Shown here: positions 11,675 through 23,618 of the stretch, in pieces
Layout: each line of letters starts with the position of its first letter
How positions within the stretch are numbered: position 1 is the stretch's first letter
NCBI GenBank assembly: GCA_028571685.1
Contig: CM053143.1
Span: 53,251,208-53,315,207, forward strand
Direction: 5' to 3'
Length of the DNA stretch: 64,000 bases
Source: Heterohyrax brucei
Lineage: Eukaryota > Chordata > Mammalia > Hyracoidea > Procaviidae
Translations under genes and position numbers: made by a program
The notes under the pieces: generated by a model
Databases searched by the model: none
What the model saw: only the letters and a program-made list of their open reading frames with translations
What the model was told of the DNA's origin: nothing

Positions 11675-14167
11675 AGAACTTATTAAATACCAGGGAATAT
11701 TTTTCTAAATCATATAAATGAAAATTTAGCCAGTGTTATCTAAATATATGGTAAGAAACTCACGTCCAAAAATCACTATGGAGTAAGTACCTCTAGCATT
11801 AGGATCAGCAGGAGTGAACTGTTCAGTAGAATCATAAAACACATAATTCCTCTCTATGTTAATATGACTGAAGAGATAATAATGGTTAACAAAGGATTAG
11901 TGGCTAAGATGTTTCCCCAAGGAAAACTATGCCAGAAACGAGACAGACTGTTACAAATTCTCTGAAACTTGGAGATCTTTTTGGCACTATCTCCAAAACA
12001 TGCTCTGAATCTGCACATTTTTCGCCCTGTTGACTACTACCTTCTCTTTAGGTCAAATCACTTTTGTGAATCCATGAACTGCTAACATGTTCTCACAGCT
12101 TCTATTTGTGCAAGACAACAACTCATATTCTGACAGCCAATCAAGATGTGCTTTTAAATTCTGTTACTTCTATATTGAAAGAGCAGAAGTGAATAGAGTG
12201 TAGGTAAAAAGGCAATTGTATTTCTCCATTGCAAATACATGCATGCGGATACATAGACACAACACACACAACAGAGATCAAGACATTCTGTGTTTTAAAT
12301 TCTTCCTTGAATGGTTTAGGGTTTTCTTCCTGGGTTAATTTTAGGGTAGCTTTCATAGTTTTTGTCACACTCAAATGACATAATGTCATTTTTAATTACA
12401 AGAATTAATAGGTTTGGTTGTAAAAATGGCCAGTGAAAATTCTAAACACTAAAAATAAAGCTTCTATTCTCCCTCACATTCAGTGTGAGGAATGCTACAA
12501 GTAGGAGCATCAGACATGGTGGCATCCTCTCTGCATCCCTTTGTATAATTCCACTTCCTCTCTCTTCACTGCTCAAGTGAGGCTCTCTGTCTCTGGATTT
12601 TTCAGATATGAATCAAGGAAAGCAAGAGAAGTAAAATGCAGGAGAGACTTCATCTGACTGACAGTCTCGTGAACTGATGTTGGTGTTCTCATGCCATATT
12701 TTAAGTCTGATTAGAAAAACACTTTTAAGATCTCTTAAACTTGTACTGGCTGAAAAATTCTAACTACAATTCTTGAAATGTGAGAGACTGAACTCCTTTG
12801 GTGTATTACGTAAAAACAAAAACCTTAATGTTCAGGAAAAGGGTAGTGAGACCACACAGGTACGGCCAGTCTATTGGAGTCTTGTCACCTCTCAAACTTA
12901 ATTTTTCTTTCAAGTCAACTTGAGGCTAGCTTATCTCCCAAGAAGTTATTGTACTTCCTTTGCCACCCACCATCTGTGGAACAACAGCTATATTTTCCTG
13001 GATCTAGAAGAATCAGGTAGTTAGCAAAGGTTTCTCATCATCAGATTTCATTCCATTCCTCAAACTGTAAAGAAGAAGAATTCTTACACGCCCTCTCTTT
13101 TGACTTTAATTGAAGAAGAAATGAGTTGCCATAGAGAATCACAGATCCAATTCTCTTTCTTCTACCCTTTCAAACATCAATCTATTTGTTTAAAAAAGGT
13201 AAACTAGTTTTAGTTTTATTTTTTAAATCATTTCTTTCCAAGTTTCAAATAATTGGGGGGGGGAAGCTAAGTTTGTAACAACATACAGGGCACATATTGT
13301 ATTGTTGCTGGTTTTTGAGGCTTTAATCTGTGGTATTTTAATCCGATAGAGATAGAAATCCTATGTTCCTATGCTTAAAATTTGGTCAAGAGAAATCATT
13401 TAGGATTGGGTTCACTTGTAAGCTATGAAAGACTAAAAACCTCAATGGCCTAAAAAAGAAAAAAAAAAATTTTTGTCTCAGAAAATAGTTCAAAGATAAA
13501 AAGATTCAAGCTGATGTCATGATTCTGTTTCTACAAGATCCCCAAGGACCTGATTATTTCTCTCTTGCTACTGTAAAGTGCATGACTTTCAAATTCAAGA
13601 TCATATAGTGGTCCAAAATGGCTGTTCCATCTCAAGTCCATGGATTGACATTCTAGCCAGCAAGAAAAAGACAGACACTAACAAAAAGGGAACTAGAGAC
13701 ATACAATAGCTCTTCTTCAAGGAAGTTAATTAGGTTGCATAAGGTGCTTCCACTTTTATCGTGCTAGCACAAGGATATATACTTACATGTTCTACTTAGC
13801 AATACGTGAGAGTGAGAAATGCATTACTTTCCCTTTCAAAAGTCAAGCGTTCTAAGACAACAGACTTCGAAAAATGTCTGTAACTGACAAAGTCTCTTTC
13901 CACCTGTCGACAGATACAATGAAGTATAAATGCCTTCGGAAGCCCTTCGGTGTCCTAGATTATCTAGTCCCTGCTTAGCTTTTCAGGGTCATGATTTTTT
14001 TTCCTCTCACTCTTCACGAGCCAAATAGGAATATTTTTGTTTCCTGAACATTCCAAAGTCTTTTCTAACTTCTGTTTTTAGCACTTATAGTGCCTGCAAC
14101 CATCTGTCATCACATCTTCATATAGATAGCTCCATCCCATTATCCAGGTCTCAGTTCAAAACTGATA
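11675..14167. other. Unassigned sequence
   Basis: No gene was recognised. A run of nine G lies at about 13256. The part near 13400-13860 contains 'ggtccaaaatggctgttcca', which looks like a degraded old mammalian repeat, but I cannot name the family safely. Confidence 0.4.
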
Positions 14168-14687
14168 TTCATCATGAGTTGAATTGTGCCCCCGTCCCCT
14201 CCCCTTCCCCCTCCCCGCCCCTCAAAATGTGCAAGTAGCGATTTGGCTGAGCCATGATTCCTAGGGTTGTGTGATATTCCTTTATGTTGTAAAACCTACT
14301 TCTGTTAGGTTAATGAGGGACGATGTGTTGGGGGCAGTACTCAGTGTATAAGTCTATATTGTATCATGGGGCAATTTCTGGAGAGTTAAAAGAAAGAAGA
14401 CAGTATAGAAATTCAGGGATCTCATACCACTGAGAAGCAGTGTTCTGGCAGGGGAGTGGGTTGCAAATTGTATCCTTTGGAAATGACTCAAGGTCCTTGC
14501 ACAGTAGAGCCCAGTCCAGGAGAAGATTGATGAAAATCACTCCCTAGAGATAACAGAGAAAGCCTTCTCCTGGAACTGATACTCTGAATTTGGACTTTTA
14601 ACCTACTGGAATGTGACAAAATAAAATTTTTGTTTCTAAAACCATCCACTTATGGTATTTCTATTATAGCAGCATTAGATGACTAAG
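14168..14687 (+). mobile_element. MaLR-like solo LTR
   Basis: The start 'catcatgagttgaattgtgc' resembles the MaLR LTR start (tgtcatggattgaattgtgt at 47950), followed by a C-rich run. The 3' part has 'gaatttggacttttaaccta', 'aaaccatccacttatggtat' and 'gatgactaag', shared in layout with the LTRs at 1-350 and 47950-48476. A SINE landed exactly at its 3' end. Confidence 0.75.
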
Positions 14688-14855
14688 GAAAAGTTGGTAG
14701 TATAGTGGTTGAGTGAAACAGTTGCTAACCAAATGGTCAGCCATTCAAATTAACCAGGAACTCTTGGGAACTCTATACTGCTATTTACAGTTTACTCTCT
14801 CCTGTAGGGTCGCTATGAGTCAGAGTCGACTCAGTGGCAGTGGGTTTTCTTTTTT
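14688..14855 (+). repeat. AfroSINE with 13-bp TSD
   Basis: The flanking duplication TTAGATGACTAAG (14675-14687 and 14856-14868) is exact and lies in the LTR end. The SINE shows box B-like 'gccattcaaattaaccagg', tail 'gctatgagtcagagtcgact' and a T-rich end. Confidence 0.92.
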
Positions 14856-14927
14856 TTAGATGACTAAGACTCTTCTCTGTCCCAGTATCACTTTTTAATA
14901 TGTTTTACTATCTTCATAGTAGGTGTA

Positions 14928-15078
14928 GAAACTCTTAGGGTATAGTGGTTAAGTGCTATGCTCCTAAACAATAAATCAGCAGTTTATAGCCACCAGGTTC
15001 TCAATGAAAACTCTATGAGGCAGTTCCGTGCTATAGGGTTTCTGTGACTCAGAATTGACTTGATCACAATGATTTTTT
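14928..15078 (+). repeat. AfroSINE with 12-bp TSD
   Basis: The flanks are ATAGTAGGTGTA (14916-14927) and ATAGTAAGTGTA (15079-15090), one mismatch. The SINE core is recognisable but diverged, and the tail 'gtgactcagaattgacttga' is clear. Confidence 0.88.
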
Positions 15079-15581
15079 ATAGTAAGTGTATCACTATGAA
15101 ATTATAGTATTTATTGTTTATTAACTGCCTTTCCACACTAGCACCGTTACAGTAAAGACATCATCCTCTTTACTGTTGTAGCCCCAGAACCCACAACTCT
15201 GCTAATCATGCAGTATTCAACTTTTATTGAATAAATGCATGCATATATTAATGTTTTTAAATTTGAAATAGTTGCAAAAGCAAGTAGTAGTGTCTGAAAG
15301 ATTTGTAAAGTTTTTCTGTGGTGGTGATTATTCCTATTGTTTTTGAGTTCATTACCCATCACCTTTTTTTTTCACCTTGGCATGTGAACCGTAGAATTAA
15401 TACTATTGAGATAAATTACAGAAAATTAAAATGTCATAACATTTTGTGACTGTTCAATAAGACGGCAACCATTCATACAGACTTATTTTTTATGTTTTAC
15501 TTTGCAATAGATAAACAAACATAACTGTTTATAGATTTATGAATCTTCTTAAAATATCACTTCTTTTACCCATTGTGGTTT

Positions 15582-16980
15582 TTGCTGGTAGGTGCTATCA
15601 AGTCCCTTCCAACTTAGTGAGTCCTATGTGCAATAGAATGGAACACTGCCCAGTCCTGCGCTATCTTCACAAGTTTTGCCATGCTTGAGCCCATTGTTGC
15701 AGCCATTATGTTAATTTTCCTTGTTGAGAGTCTCATGCTTTTTCACTGACCTTCTAATTTAGTAAGCACGATATACTTCTTCAGAGACTGATCCCTCCTG
15801 AAAGTATGTCTAAAGTATGTGAGATATTGTTTTGTCACCCTTACCTCTAAGGAACGTTCCAGTTGTACTTCTTCTAAGACAGATTTATTCCTTCTTCTGA
15901 CAGCTCATGGTACATTCAATATTCTTTGCCAACATCACCATCCAAATGCATCAGTTCTTTTCAGTCTTCTTTATCCATCCTTCACTTTATCATGCATATT
16001 AGTAAATTTAAAATACCTTGGATTGGGTTAGGTATACCTCAGTCTTTAAGGTGACACCCTTTAGTTTTCAACACTTTTGCAGCAGATTTGCCCAATGGAA
16101 TTTGTTTTGATTTCTTGACTGCTGCTTCCATGGGCACTAGTTGCAGACCCAAATAAAATGAAATCCTTGACAAAACCAATTTTTTTCTGTTTAGCTAATG
16201 TTGATTATTAGTCCAGTTGTGAGGTTTTTGTGTTCTTTTGAGGTGCTATCCATTCTGTAGGCAGTGGTCCGTGATTTTCATTATCAAGTGCTCTGCATAG
16301 TCTTTACTTTCAGCATGCAAGGCTGCGTCATCTGGTCTAATGCAGTCTGTTAATGAGTCTTCCTCCAATCTTGATCAGCTGATCTTCTTCGTACAGTCCA
16401 GCTTCTCTGATTATTTACTCAACGTGTATATTTAACAGGCATTGTGAAAGACTACACCCTGACACACTCCTTTCCTGACTTTAAATTGTGTAGTAACCCT
16501 TTATTTTGCTGAAAGAAGCTACCTGTCAGTCTCAGTATATGTTTCTCATGTGCACAATTAAGTGTTCTAGAATTCCCATTCTGCGCAATGTTATCCAAAA
16601 TTTGTTATGATCCACACAGACAGTAGCAAAACGCTGGTAAACATCTTTCTGGTATTCTCTGCCTTCAGCCAATATCCATCCGACATCAGTAATGATATCC
16701 CCAGTCCCGCGTCCTCTTTCGAATCTAGCTTGAATTTCTAGCGGTTCTCTGTCAGTATACTGCTGCAGACTCTTTTGAATGATCTTTAGGACAATTTACT
16801 TGAGTGTAATATTGATGATTTTGTTTGACAATTTCCACATTCAGTTGGATCACTTTTCTTGGGAGCAGACATTAATATAGATCCCTTCCAGCTGGTTGGC
16901 CAGGTAACTTTTTTCCAAATTTCTTGATATAGATAAGTGAGCTCTTGCAGTGCTGCATATATTTGTTGAAATACTATTTC
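15582..16980 (-). mobile_element. Antisense RTE LINE, 5'-truncated
   Basis: Read on the minus strand this is the 3' 1.4 kb of an RTE (BovB-clade-like) LINE. It covers the later part of the reverse transcriptase, the C-terminal domain and the tail (start 'ttgctggtaggtgctatcaa'). The RT active-site region near 16310-16340 reads changed around the YADD position. Tail sequence 'gagcccattgttgcagccat' and the block 'tgatccctcctga' recur in the RTE copies at 55108 and 59798. It ends next to a short piece of the same family in the opposite orientation. Confidence 0.88.
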
Positions 16981-16987
16981 AAGCCCT

Positions 16988-17062
16988 ATAAAGACAAAGA
17001 GAGTATTTCAAGATCTATCCTGAAGCACAGTACTGTCAGTGATAGGATTGTACCTATACACT
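16988..17062 (+). mobile_element. Inverted 5' piece of RTE
   Basis: These 75 bases (caaagagagtatttcaagat ... cacttacaagga) come from the endonuclease part of RTE on the plus strand. They match 19281-19355 at all but one position. Placed directly after the antisense RTE, they give a 5'-inversion layout like that made by twin priming. Confidence 0.75.
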
Positions 17063-17301
17063 TACAAGGATATATATAATGTTCAAGATGTAGGTGTCCA
17101 TATTAACTTTTATTGTAAAAATATAGATTACACAATATTTGCAAATAAACATTTTCCACTTATACACTCAACAAAACCTACTATACCAACCAGGTTGTAC
17201 AGGCATCACCAACATCCATTGCCATAGTTTCCATCTTCATAAATAGAAACAGTGCTAGCTAGACCAAAACTCCCTCTTTCCCCTACTTTGGACAATATAA
17301 A

Positions 17302-17470
17302 ACCCAAAGCAAAACCCACTGCCATCAAGTGGATTCCAAATCATGGCAACCCGATAGGACAGAATAGAATTGCTCCATAGGGTTTCCAAGGAGTGCCTGG
17401 TAGATTTGAAATGTCAGCCTTTTGTTGAGCAGATGTAACTCTCAACTACTACACCACCAGAGTTTCCTGA
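17302..17470 (-). repeat. AfroSINE with 10-bp TSD, antisense
   Basis: An exact duplication ACAATATAAA lies at 17292-17301 and 17471-17480. The element runs from 'cccactgccatcaagtggat' to 'ctactacaccaccagagttt'. Confidence 0.92.
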
Positions 17471-17636
17471 ACAATATAAAGTAGGATAATATGGTAGAAA
17501 TGGAAGGCAATAGTAAAGAAAATGATTTAGTTAGAGCCACGCATTAATGTGTGGCTTGAAAAATACCTTTTCAACTAACGAGAAACTTCGTAGAGAATAG
17601 GATTCATGTATTCATTACCAAATTTTCATGTATTCA

Positions 17637-17672
17637 GATTGCCATGCCACGTGCCGTCGAGTTGGATCCGCA
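17637..17672 (-). repeat. Tail micro-insertion in a split direct repeat
   Basis: It contains gccatgccacgtgccgtcga and gttggatccg, the antisense RTE/SINE tail end. A 22-bp sequence at 17603-17624 recurs around the insert as 17625-17636 plus 17673-17682, with one or two changes, so the insert splits or accompanies a local duplication. Confidence 0.65.
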
Positions 17673-17682
17673 TCACCAAATT

Positions 17683-19049
17683 ATTGCAGAAAACTTGTGT
17701 TTAAATTTCCCAAGCAAAAAAAAATAAATATTGCAAGAATCCTGCTTTCAGCTATTTAAAATCTATCAGGGTTATCAAAATAAATAGATTAAAAAAATTA
17801 ATGTCGTAAGATAATTTCTCTTTAATTATTTGTACACATACCAATTTACTCTCACACATGCAAAAGCTAAAATTTCTGTAGGTTGAAAGAATGGAAGTAA
17901 AAAATGCTAATGTAGTCCAGAAGACGAGAACACATCCTTCAGAGAGAGTAAGAAACACTTTATATAATAGAACACTTCTAAATGGCAGAGACAAAGAATA
18001 TGAAGTGAGAGTATTGAAAAAAGATAATGAATACACAGAGGGGGTAATTAGTAAAGGTGGAAAAAACAAAAAAGCATAACAATTTTCCAGATGTTTTATA
18101 TAAGTCATTTAGATGGGGGAAAAAAAAAAGATCAAATAGAAGAACATGAGAGTTCAGAAAACAAAGTTGACTTCCTTGTAATGCTGCTTTGACTAACTAC
18201 TGAAGTATGTATACAATTGTTCATTTCATATCCATGTGCTCCAAGTTATTTAGAAATACTTTTTCCATATATTGGAATATATAAAACGTGTATGTACATA
18301 TGGAAATACCTAGTCTTAATAAACATAAATTAATGCTGTCTATTATGTAAACACATTATATAAAAGAAAAAGCTAGAGAAATCCTGCCCAGAAAATCAGT
18401 ACACAAAATATAAGCCAATTAACTAATGGTCCCCAAGTGGCAGAAGTTGTGTATATAATGTGCTATACTGTTTACTTTAGGTAAGCAGTTATTCTATTTA
18501 GGAAAGAATCATATAATAAAGTAAAAGAATTATCAATAAATAGATAAATTAATTTTCCCCCCAGACCTCAAGATATGACAAAGATCAGAACAAGGACTTA
18601 TCTTAAGAGTGTATGAAGAAGGGCTAACATACACTAGCAAACAATATTCCTAGGACTGTTAAGAGGTATGCTGAGGCAACTCAAGTTATATAAAGTGTAT
18701 CTAGTGGAAAGACCGCCACTCACCTAACAATTTATTTTGTGGTGACTTGTGTGTTGCTGGAAGCTATATCCCCTACATTTTAAATATCAGCAGGGTCACC
18801 TTGTGGTGAACAAGATCCAATAGAGCTTCCAAACTAAGAGAAACTAGGAAAAAAGGCCATTGTGGTCTATCTCTGAAAAAAAAAAAAAAATGACCATCTA
18901 AACCTTTTAAACAGATGTGGAACTCTGATACAGTGCTAGAAGGTGAGCCCTCAGGTTGGAACCCCCTCAAAATATGACTGGGGAAGTGCTGCCTCCTCAA
19001 AATACAGCACACTTGAAGGACATAGATGGAGTAAAGCTCTAAGGACCTT
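17683..19049. other. Unassigned AT-rich sequence
   Basis: No gene or family was recognised. Two opposite open stretches at 17752-18108 and 17891-18079 overlap each other and look random. Confidence 0.45.
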
Positions 19050-19502
19050 CATTTGCTGATGTGGCAAGACCCAAAATGATAAGAAACAGTTGTAACTATC
19101 CATTAATAACCAGAACACAGAGTGTAAGCAGAGAGAATCTCCTAAAACTGGAAGTCCTCAAAAATGAAACGGAACATTAGTGAGCCGAAATGGACTGATA
19201 TTGGCCATTTTGAATCAGACAATCAAATGGTCTATGTTGCCAGGAATAACAAATTGAAGAGCAATGACATCACATTCATACTCAAAGAGAGTATTTCAAG
19301 ATCTGTCCTGAAGCACAGTACTGTCAGTGATAGGATTGTACCTATACACTTACAAGGAAGACCAGTTAACTCAAATTCATGCACAAACAGCTAATGCCAA
19401 AGATGAAGAACACAAAAAAGAAGGATCAGTAGTTGGGGATAGAAATCATACTGGAGATGGCATGATTTAATTTAGTAAAGCCAATGATTTATTCATTGCA
19501 CA
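19050..19502 (+). mobile_element. RTE LINE, endonuclease 5' part
   Basis: The piece reads through the RTE 5' region and the start of the apurinic-type endonuclease: 'agtgagccgaaatggactga', 'ggccattttgaatcagacaa', 'aagaccagttaac'. It carries internal deletions. At 19503-19504 (TA) it is broken by the Tigger1-like element and resumes at about 22726. The continuity across the break ('tcattgcacata' then 'cccttttacagcaacat') fits one RTE. Confidence 0.85.
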
Positions 19503-19702
19503 TACAGACATACTTCATTTTCTTACTCTTCATTTTACTGCTCTTGAGTATATTGCATTTTTTATAAATTGAAGTTTTGCATCAACTCCATATCAAACAC
19601 GTCTATTGTTAACATTTTTTCCAATAGCATGTGCTCACTTCATGTATCTGTGTCACATTTTTGTAATTCTCTTAGTATTTCAAACTTTTTCATTATTTAA
19701 AA

Positions 19703-19857
19703 AAAATATAGTGCTGTTGAGTCAATGTCAACTCATATGATCCTACAGGATATAGCAGAACCATCCCATAGAGTTTCCAAGGAGTACCTTGCAGATTTGA
19801 ATTGCTGACCTTTTAGTTAAAAGCCATAGTGCTTAACCGCTATGCCACCAGGGTTTC
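19703..19857 (-). repeat. AfroSINE with TSD, antisense, inside Tigger
   Basis: The repeat TTTTCATTATT occurs before (about 19689-19699) and after (about 19859-19869) the element. The SINE runs from an A-rich edge and 'gtgctgttgagtcaatgtca' to 'cgctatgccaccagggtttc'. Confidence 0.9.
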
Positions 19858-20210
19858 CTTTTCATTATTACTACATCTGTGGTAGTGATTTGTGACCAAT
19901 GATCTTTCATATTACTATTGCAATTGTTTTGGGTTATCCGGGACCATGTCCATATGAGACAGCAAATTTAATCAACCAATATTGAGTATTTTCTGACTGC
20001 TGCAGTGGCCAGCTGTTCTCCTGTCTTTGTCTCTTTCCTTAGGCCTCCTTATTATCTGAGACATGGCAACAACCAAATTAATCTAACTAATAACTATGCA
20101 ATGACCTGAAAGTATTCAAGTAAAGGAGTCACATATCTTTCACTTTAAATCAAAAGCTAGAAATGATTAAGCTCAGTGAAAAAAAGCATGTGGAAAGCCA
20201 AGATACCTGT

Positions 20211-20876
20211 CTTAGTCATCCAGTACTGCTATAAAAGAAAAACCACAAGTGGATAGCTTTAACAGAAGACTTTTTATTTTATCACAGTCCAGTAGGCTAT
20301 GAGTCCAAACTCGGGGTGTCAGCTCCAGGGTAAGGCTTTCTCTGTTGTCTGTGGAGGAAGGTGCTTGTCATCGCTCTTCCTCTGGATTGGGAGATTCTGA
20401 AGTGCAGGTACCCCAGATTCTTTGAAAAGAAGTGCTATGCTCCTGGAGTTGCTCCTTTCTTGAAGGTATGGCATACCCAAATCTCCCTTGTAGCTTCTTT
20501 CTTTCGTATCTCAAGACATTGCCTCAAGGCATAAAACAATCTTATATATTGGGTCCTGCCCCACCAACACAACTGCTGCTCATGCCCTTCCTCCATCATT
20601 AACATCATAAAAACAAACAAACAAAAAACATACTACCCTCAAGTGGATTTTGTCTCAAAGGACAGAGTAGAACTGCTCAATAGCGTTTCCAAGAAGTGCC
20701 TGGCAGATTCCAAATGCCAGCCTTTCGGTTAGCAGATATAGCACTTACCCGTTACACCACCAGGGTTTCCATTAATATCATAGAGGCAAGATTTACAACG
20801 TGGAGGACCACCGGGAATCATGGCCCATCCAAATTGCTACACATGTTTTCTTGCAGACACATTCAATCCATGACAA
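20211..20876 (-). mobile_element. Antisense MaLR LTR inside Tigger, with SINE
   Basis: It starts tgtcttagtcatccagtact and ends 'attcaatccatgaca', the reverse complement of the MaLR start tgtcatggattgaat. Tigger sequence flanks both sides ('gaaagccaagata' and 'cctaggcctcttgtgtcaag'). Left ATACC and right ATAGT are only a partial 5-bp duplication. A SINE sits at 20610-20770. Confidence 0.82.
20610..20770 (-). repeat. AfroSINE with 12-bp TSD, antisense, inside LTR
   Basis: The flanks are ATTAACATCATA (20598-20609) and ATTAATATCATA (20771-20782). The element runs from an (AAAC)-rich edge through 'ccagcctttcggttagcaga' to 'taccaccagggtttcc'-like sequence. It is the innermost of four nested layers. 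Confidence 0.92.
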
Positions 20877-22549
20877 TAGTCTCAAACCTAGGCCTCTTGT
20901 GTCAAGATGTGACAACAAAGAAATGTTCTTGAAGGAAATTTAAAGAACTACTCCAGAAAACAAATGCATGATAAGGAAACAAAACAACTTTATTGATAAT
21001 ATGGAGAAAGTTTTAGTAGTCTGCATAGAAGATCAAACCAGTCACAAAATTTCCTTAAGTCAAAGTTGAATCCAGAACAACAATCTAACTCTTTTTAGTT
21101 CTATAAAGGCAAAGAGTGGTAAGGAAGTTGAAGAAGAAAAGTTCAAAGCAAGCAAAGCTGATTCATGGGGTTTACAGAAAGAAGCTATCTCCACAATATA
21201 GAAGCATACAGTGAAGCAGGGAAAGTTGATGTCAGAGCTGCATCAAATTATTCAGAAGATCTAGCTAACTGATGATGGTAGCAACAATAAATGATAGACT
21301 TTCAATGCACATGGAACAGCTTTATGTTGAAAAAGATGCCATCTGGGACTTTGATAGATAAGGAGAAGTCAACATCTAGTTTCAAAGCTTCAAAGGGAAG
21401 CCTTAATCTCTTATTGGGGCTAATGCAACTGGTGATTTTAAGTTAAAGCCAATACTCATTTACTGCTCTGAAAGTCCTAAGGCCCGTAAGAGTTATGCTA
21501 AATCTATCCCGCCTGAGTTGTATAAATGGGACACCGAAGTCTGGATGACAGCACATCTGTTTACAACATGGTTACTGAGTATTTCAAGCCCACTGTTGAA
21601 ACCTACTGCTCAGAAGAAGAGACTTTATTCAAAATATTATTGCTCATTGACAAGGCACCTGGTCACCCAAGAGCTATGATTTAAATGTACAAGAATATTA
21701 ATGTTTTCATACCTGCTAACACAACATTCACTCTAAAGTCCATAGATCAAAGAGTATGTTTGAATTTCAAGACATAGTGTTTAAGAAATACATTTTGTAA
21801 GGCTGTCGCTGCCATAGATCATGATTCCACTCATAGATCTGGGCAAAGTAAATTGAAAACTTTCGGGGGGGATTCACCATTCTAGCTACCATTAAGCACA
21901 TTCATGATTCATGGGAGGAAGTCAACATATCAACATCAACAGGAATTTAGAAGAAGTTGATTGCAAGCCTCCTGGATGACCTTGAGGAGTTCAAGACTTA
22001 ACTAGAGGATACAGCTGCAAATGTGTCAAAAATAGCAAGAGAACTAGAATTAGAAGTGGAGTTTAAATATGTGACTGAAGTGCTGCAATTTCTTGATAAA
22101 ACTTCAAAAGATGAGCAGTTGCTTCTAATGGACAAGCAAAGAAAGTGATTTCTTAAGATGAAATCTACTCTTGATGAAGATACTGTGAACATAGTTGTCA
22201 GAATAGTACATAAACTTAGTTGATAAAGGAGTGATAGAGTTTGAGAGGATTGATTCTAATTTTAAAAGAAGTTTCTACAGTGGGTAAAATACTATCAAAC
22301 AGTATTATATGCTGCAAAGAAATCTTACATAAAAAGTCACTCAATGAGGCAAATTTATCATTATCTTATTTTAACAAAATGCCATAACCACCACAACTTT
22401 CAGCAACTAACAACCTGATCAATCAGCAACCATCAATATCAAGGCAAAACCACCTACCAGTAAAAAGATTACAATTCAATGAAGGCTCAGATGATGGTTA
22501 GCATTTTTAGTATTTTTGAGATATTTAATTTTTATTTTGGGCATAATCC

Positions 22550-22593
22550 GTGAGTCGGATCTGACTTGACAGCACTTGACTGGCTTGGCTGGC
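22550..22593 (+). repeat. Tail fragment, 44 bp, plus strand
   Basis: It reads gtgagtcggatctgacttga cagcacttgactggcttggc tggc, the end of the RTE/SINE tail followed by a TTGGC-type terminal repeat, in the sense direction. It lies between 'gcataat' and 'ctattgca' of the Tigger end, with no clear target duplication. Confidence 0.72.
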
Positions 22594-22725
22594 TATTGCA
22601 TGCTTAATAAGACTACAGTATAATATAAACATAACTTTTATATGTGCTAGGAAACCAGATAATCCATGTAGCTTTCTCTATTTTAGTGGCTTAGAACTGA
22701 AAGCACAAAAAAAGATATACGCCTA

Positions 22726-23345
22726 CACCCTTTTACAGCAACATGAATGGCAAATATACATGTGGATCTCACCTGACTGAATACACAGGGATCAAATCAT
22801 CTACCTCTGTGGAAAGAAGTGAGGAAGAACCTCAGTATTATCAGTCACAAAAGACCAAGAGCCACTGAATAACAGACTACTAATTAGTCACATTCAGGTT
22901 GAAGCTGAAGAAAATTAACACAAGAGCCCAAACATGATCATGATTATGTCCTACCTGATTTCAAAGATCATCGAAGCACTGAACACTAATGCCCAAAGAT
23001 CAAACAAGTTATGGGTTAACATCAAGGATGACACATATAAAGAAAGCAAATGGTCACTAACAAGGTGGGAGATGCTAAAAGACAAAAATGAATATTAGAA
23101 GAAATTCCACATCTTGTTCTTGAACACAGAGACGTAGAGTGAAAGTAGAAATGTTGGCATAAAAATGCTCAATAGCAGATATCAAATAGTGAGCAGATAT
23201 CAAAGAGAAGGCAAAGTATTATAATGAAATGTATAGAGACCTGGAGTTGCAAAACCAAGAGAGGAATACACTTCACATTTTTTAAGCTGAAAGAACTGAA
23301 GAAAGATTCAAGCCTTAAGTTCTATGGGAAAAATATTTAATAATA
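22726..23345 (+). mobile_element. RTE LINE, continued after Tigger
   Basis: It continues the copy broken at 19502: 'acatgtggatctcacctgac', 'aatcatctacctctgtggaa', 'aaagagaaggcaaagtatta', 'gaaagaactgaagaaagatt'. It covers the rest of the endonuclease and the linker before the reverse transcriptase, with many stops. It ends near 23345, where RTE sequence in the opposite orientation takes over. Confidence 0.83.
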
Positions 23346-23374
23346 AAGCAATCATCAAAGATAGAAAGATCCTT

Positions 23375-23618
23375 CCGACAGGATCCATCCGACATCGGTA
23401 ATGATATCCCCAGTCCCCCGTCCTCTTTCAAATCTAGCTTGAATTTCTAGTGGTTCTCTGTCAATATACTGCTGCAGCAGCTTTTGAATGATCTTTAGGA
23501 CAATTTACTTGGGTGTAATATTGATGATTTTGTTTGACAATTTCCATATTCAGTTGGATCACTTTTCTTGGGAGCAGACATTAATATTGATCCCCTCCAG
23601 CTGGTTGGCCAGGTAGCT
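23375..23618 (-). mobile_element. RTE LINE fragment, opposite orientation
   Basis: About 240 bases of the RT region on the minus strand, roughly 94% identical by eye to 16675-16915. It shares variants not seen in the copies at 56220 or 60800. It abuts the sense RTE piece, so the two halves face each other. Its right edge lies inside a perfect 10-bp inverted repeat (23603-23626). Confidence 0.8.

Larger units (their letters stand above)
20080..22500 (+). pseudogene. Tigger1 transposase remnant
   Basis: Recognisable blocks in order are: a CENP-B-type DNA-binding start (tttaaatcaaaagctagaaa at about 20143), 'tatggagaaagttttagtag' (about 21000), the DDE region 'cattgacaaggcacctggtc' (about 21647), and the C-terminal 'gatgagcagttgcttctaat' (about 22110). 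The catalytic-core block normally read as LIDNAPGHP reads LIDKAPGHP, and the earlier VDE block is changed so the first catalytic Asp is lost. Many stops and frameshifts are present. The family cuts and pastes DNA in the nucleus at TA sites. This copy is dead and also split by an LTR at 20211-20876. Confidence 0.82.
19505..22725 (+). mobile_element. Tigger1-like pogo/Tc-mariner DNA transposon
   Basis: The left end 'cagacatacttcattttctt' matches the Tigger1 terminal repeat and the right end 'gatatacgcct' is a degraded mate. The target is TA (19503-19504). After subtracting a SINE (19703-19857), an LTR with its own SINE (about 20211-20876) and a tail fragment (22550-22593), about 2.35 kb remains, close to the full Tigger1 length of about 2.4 kb. 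The host sequence on both sides is one RTE copy, so this element arrived later than that RTE. Confidence 0.88.
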
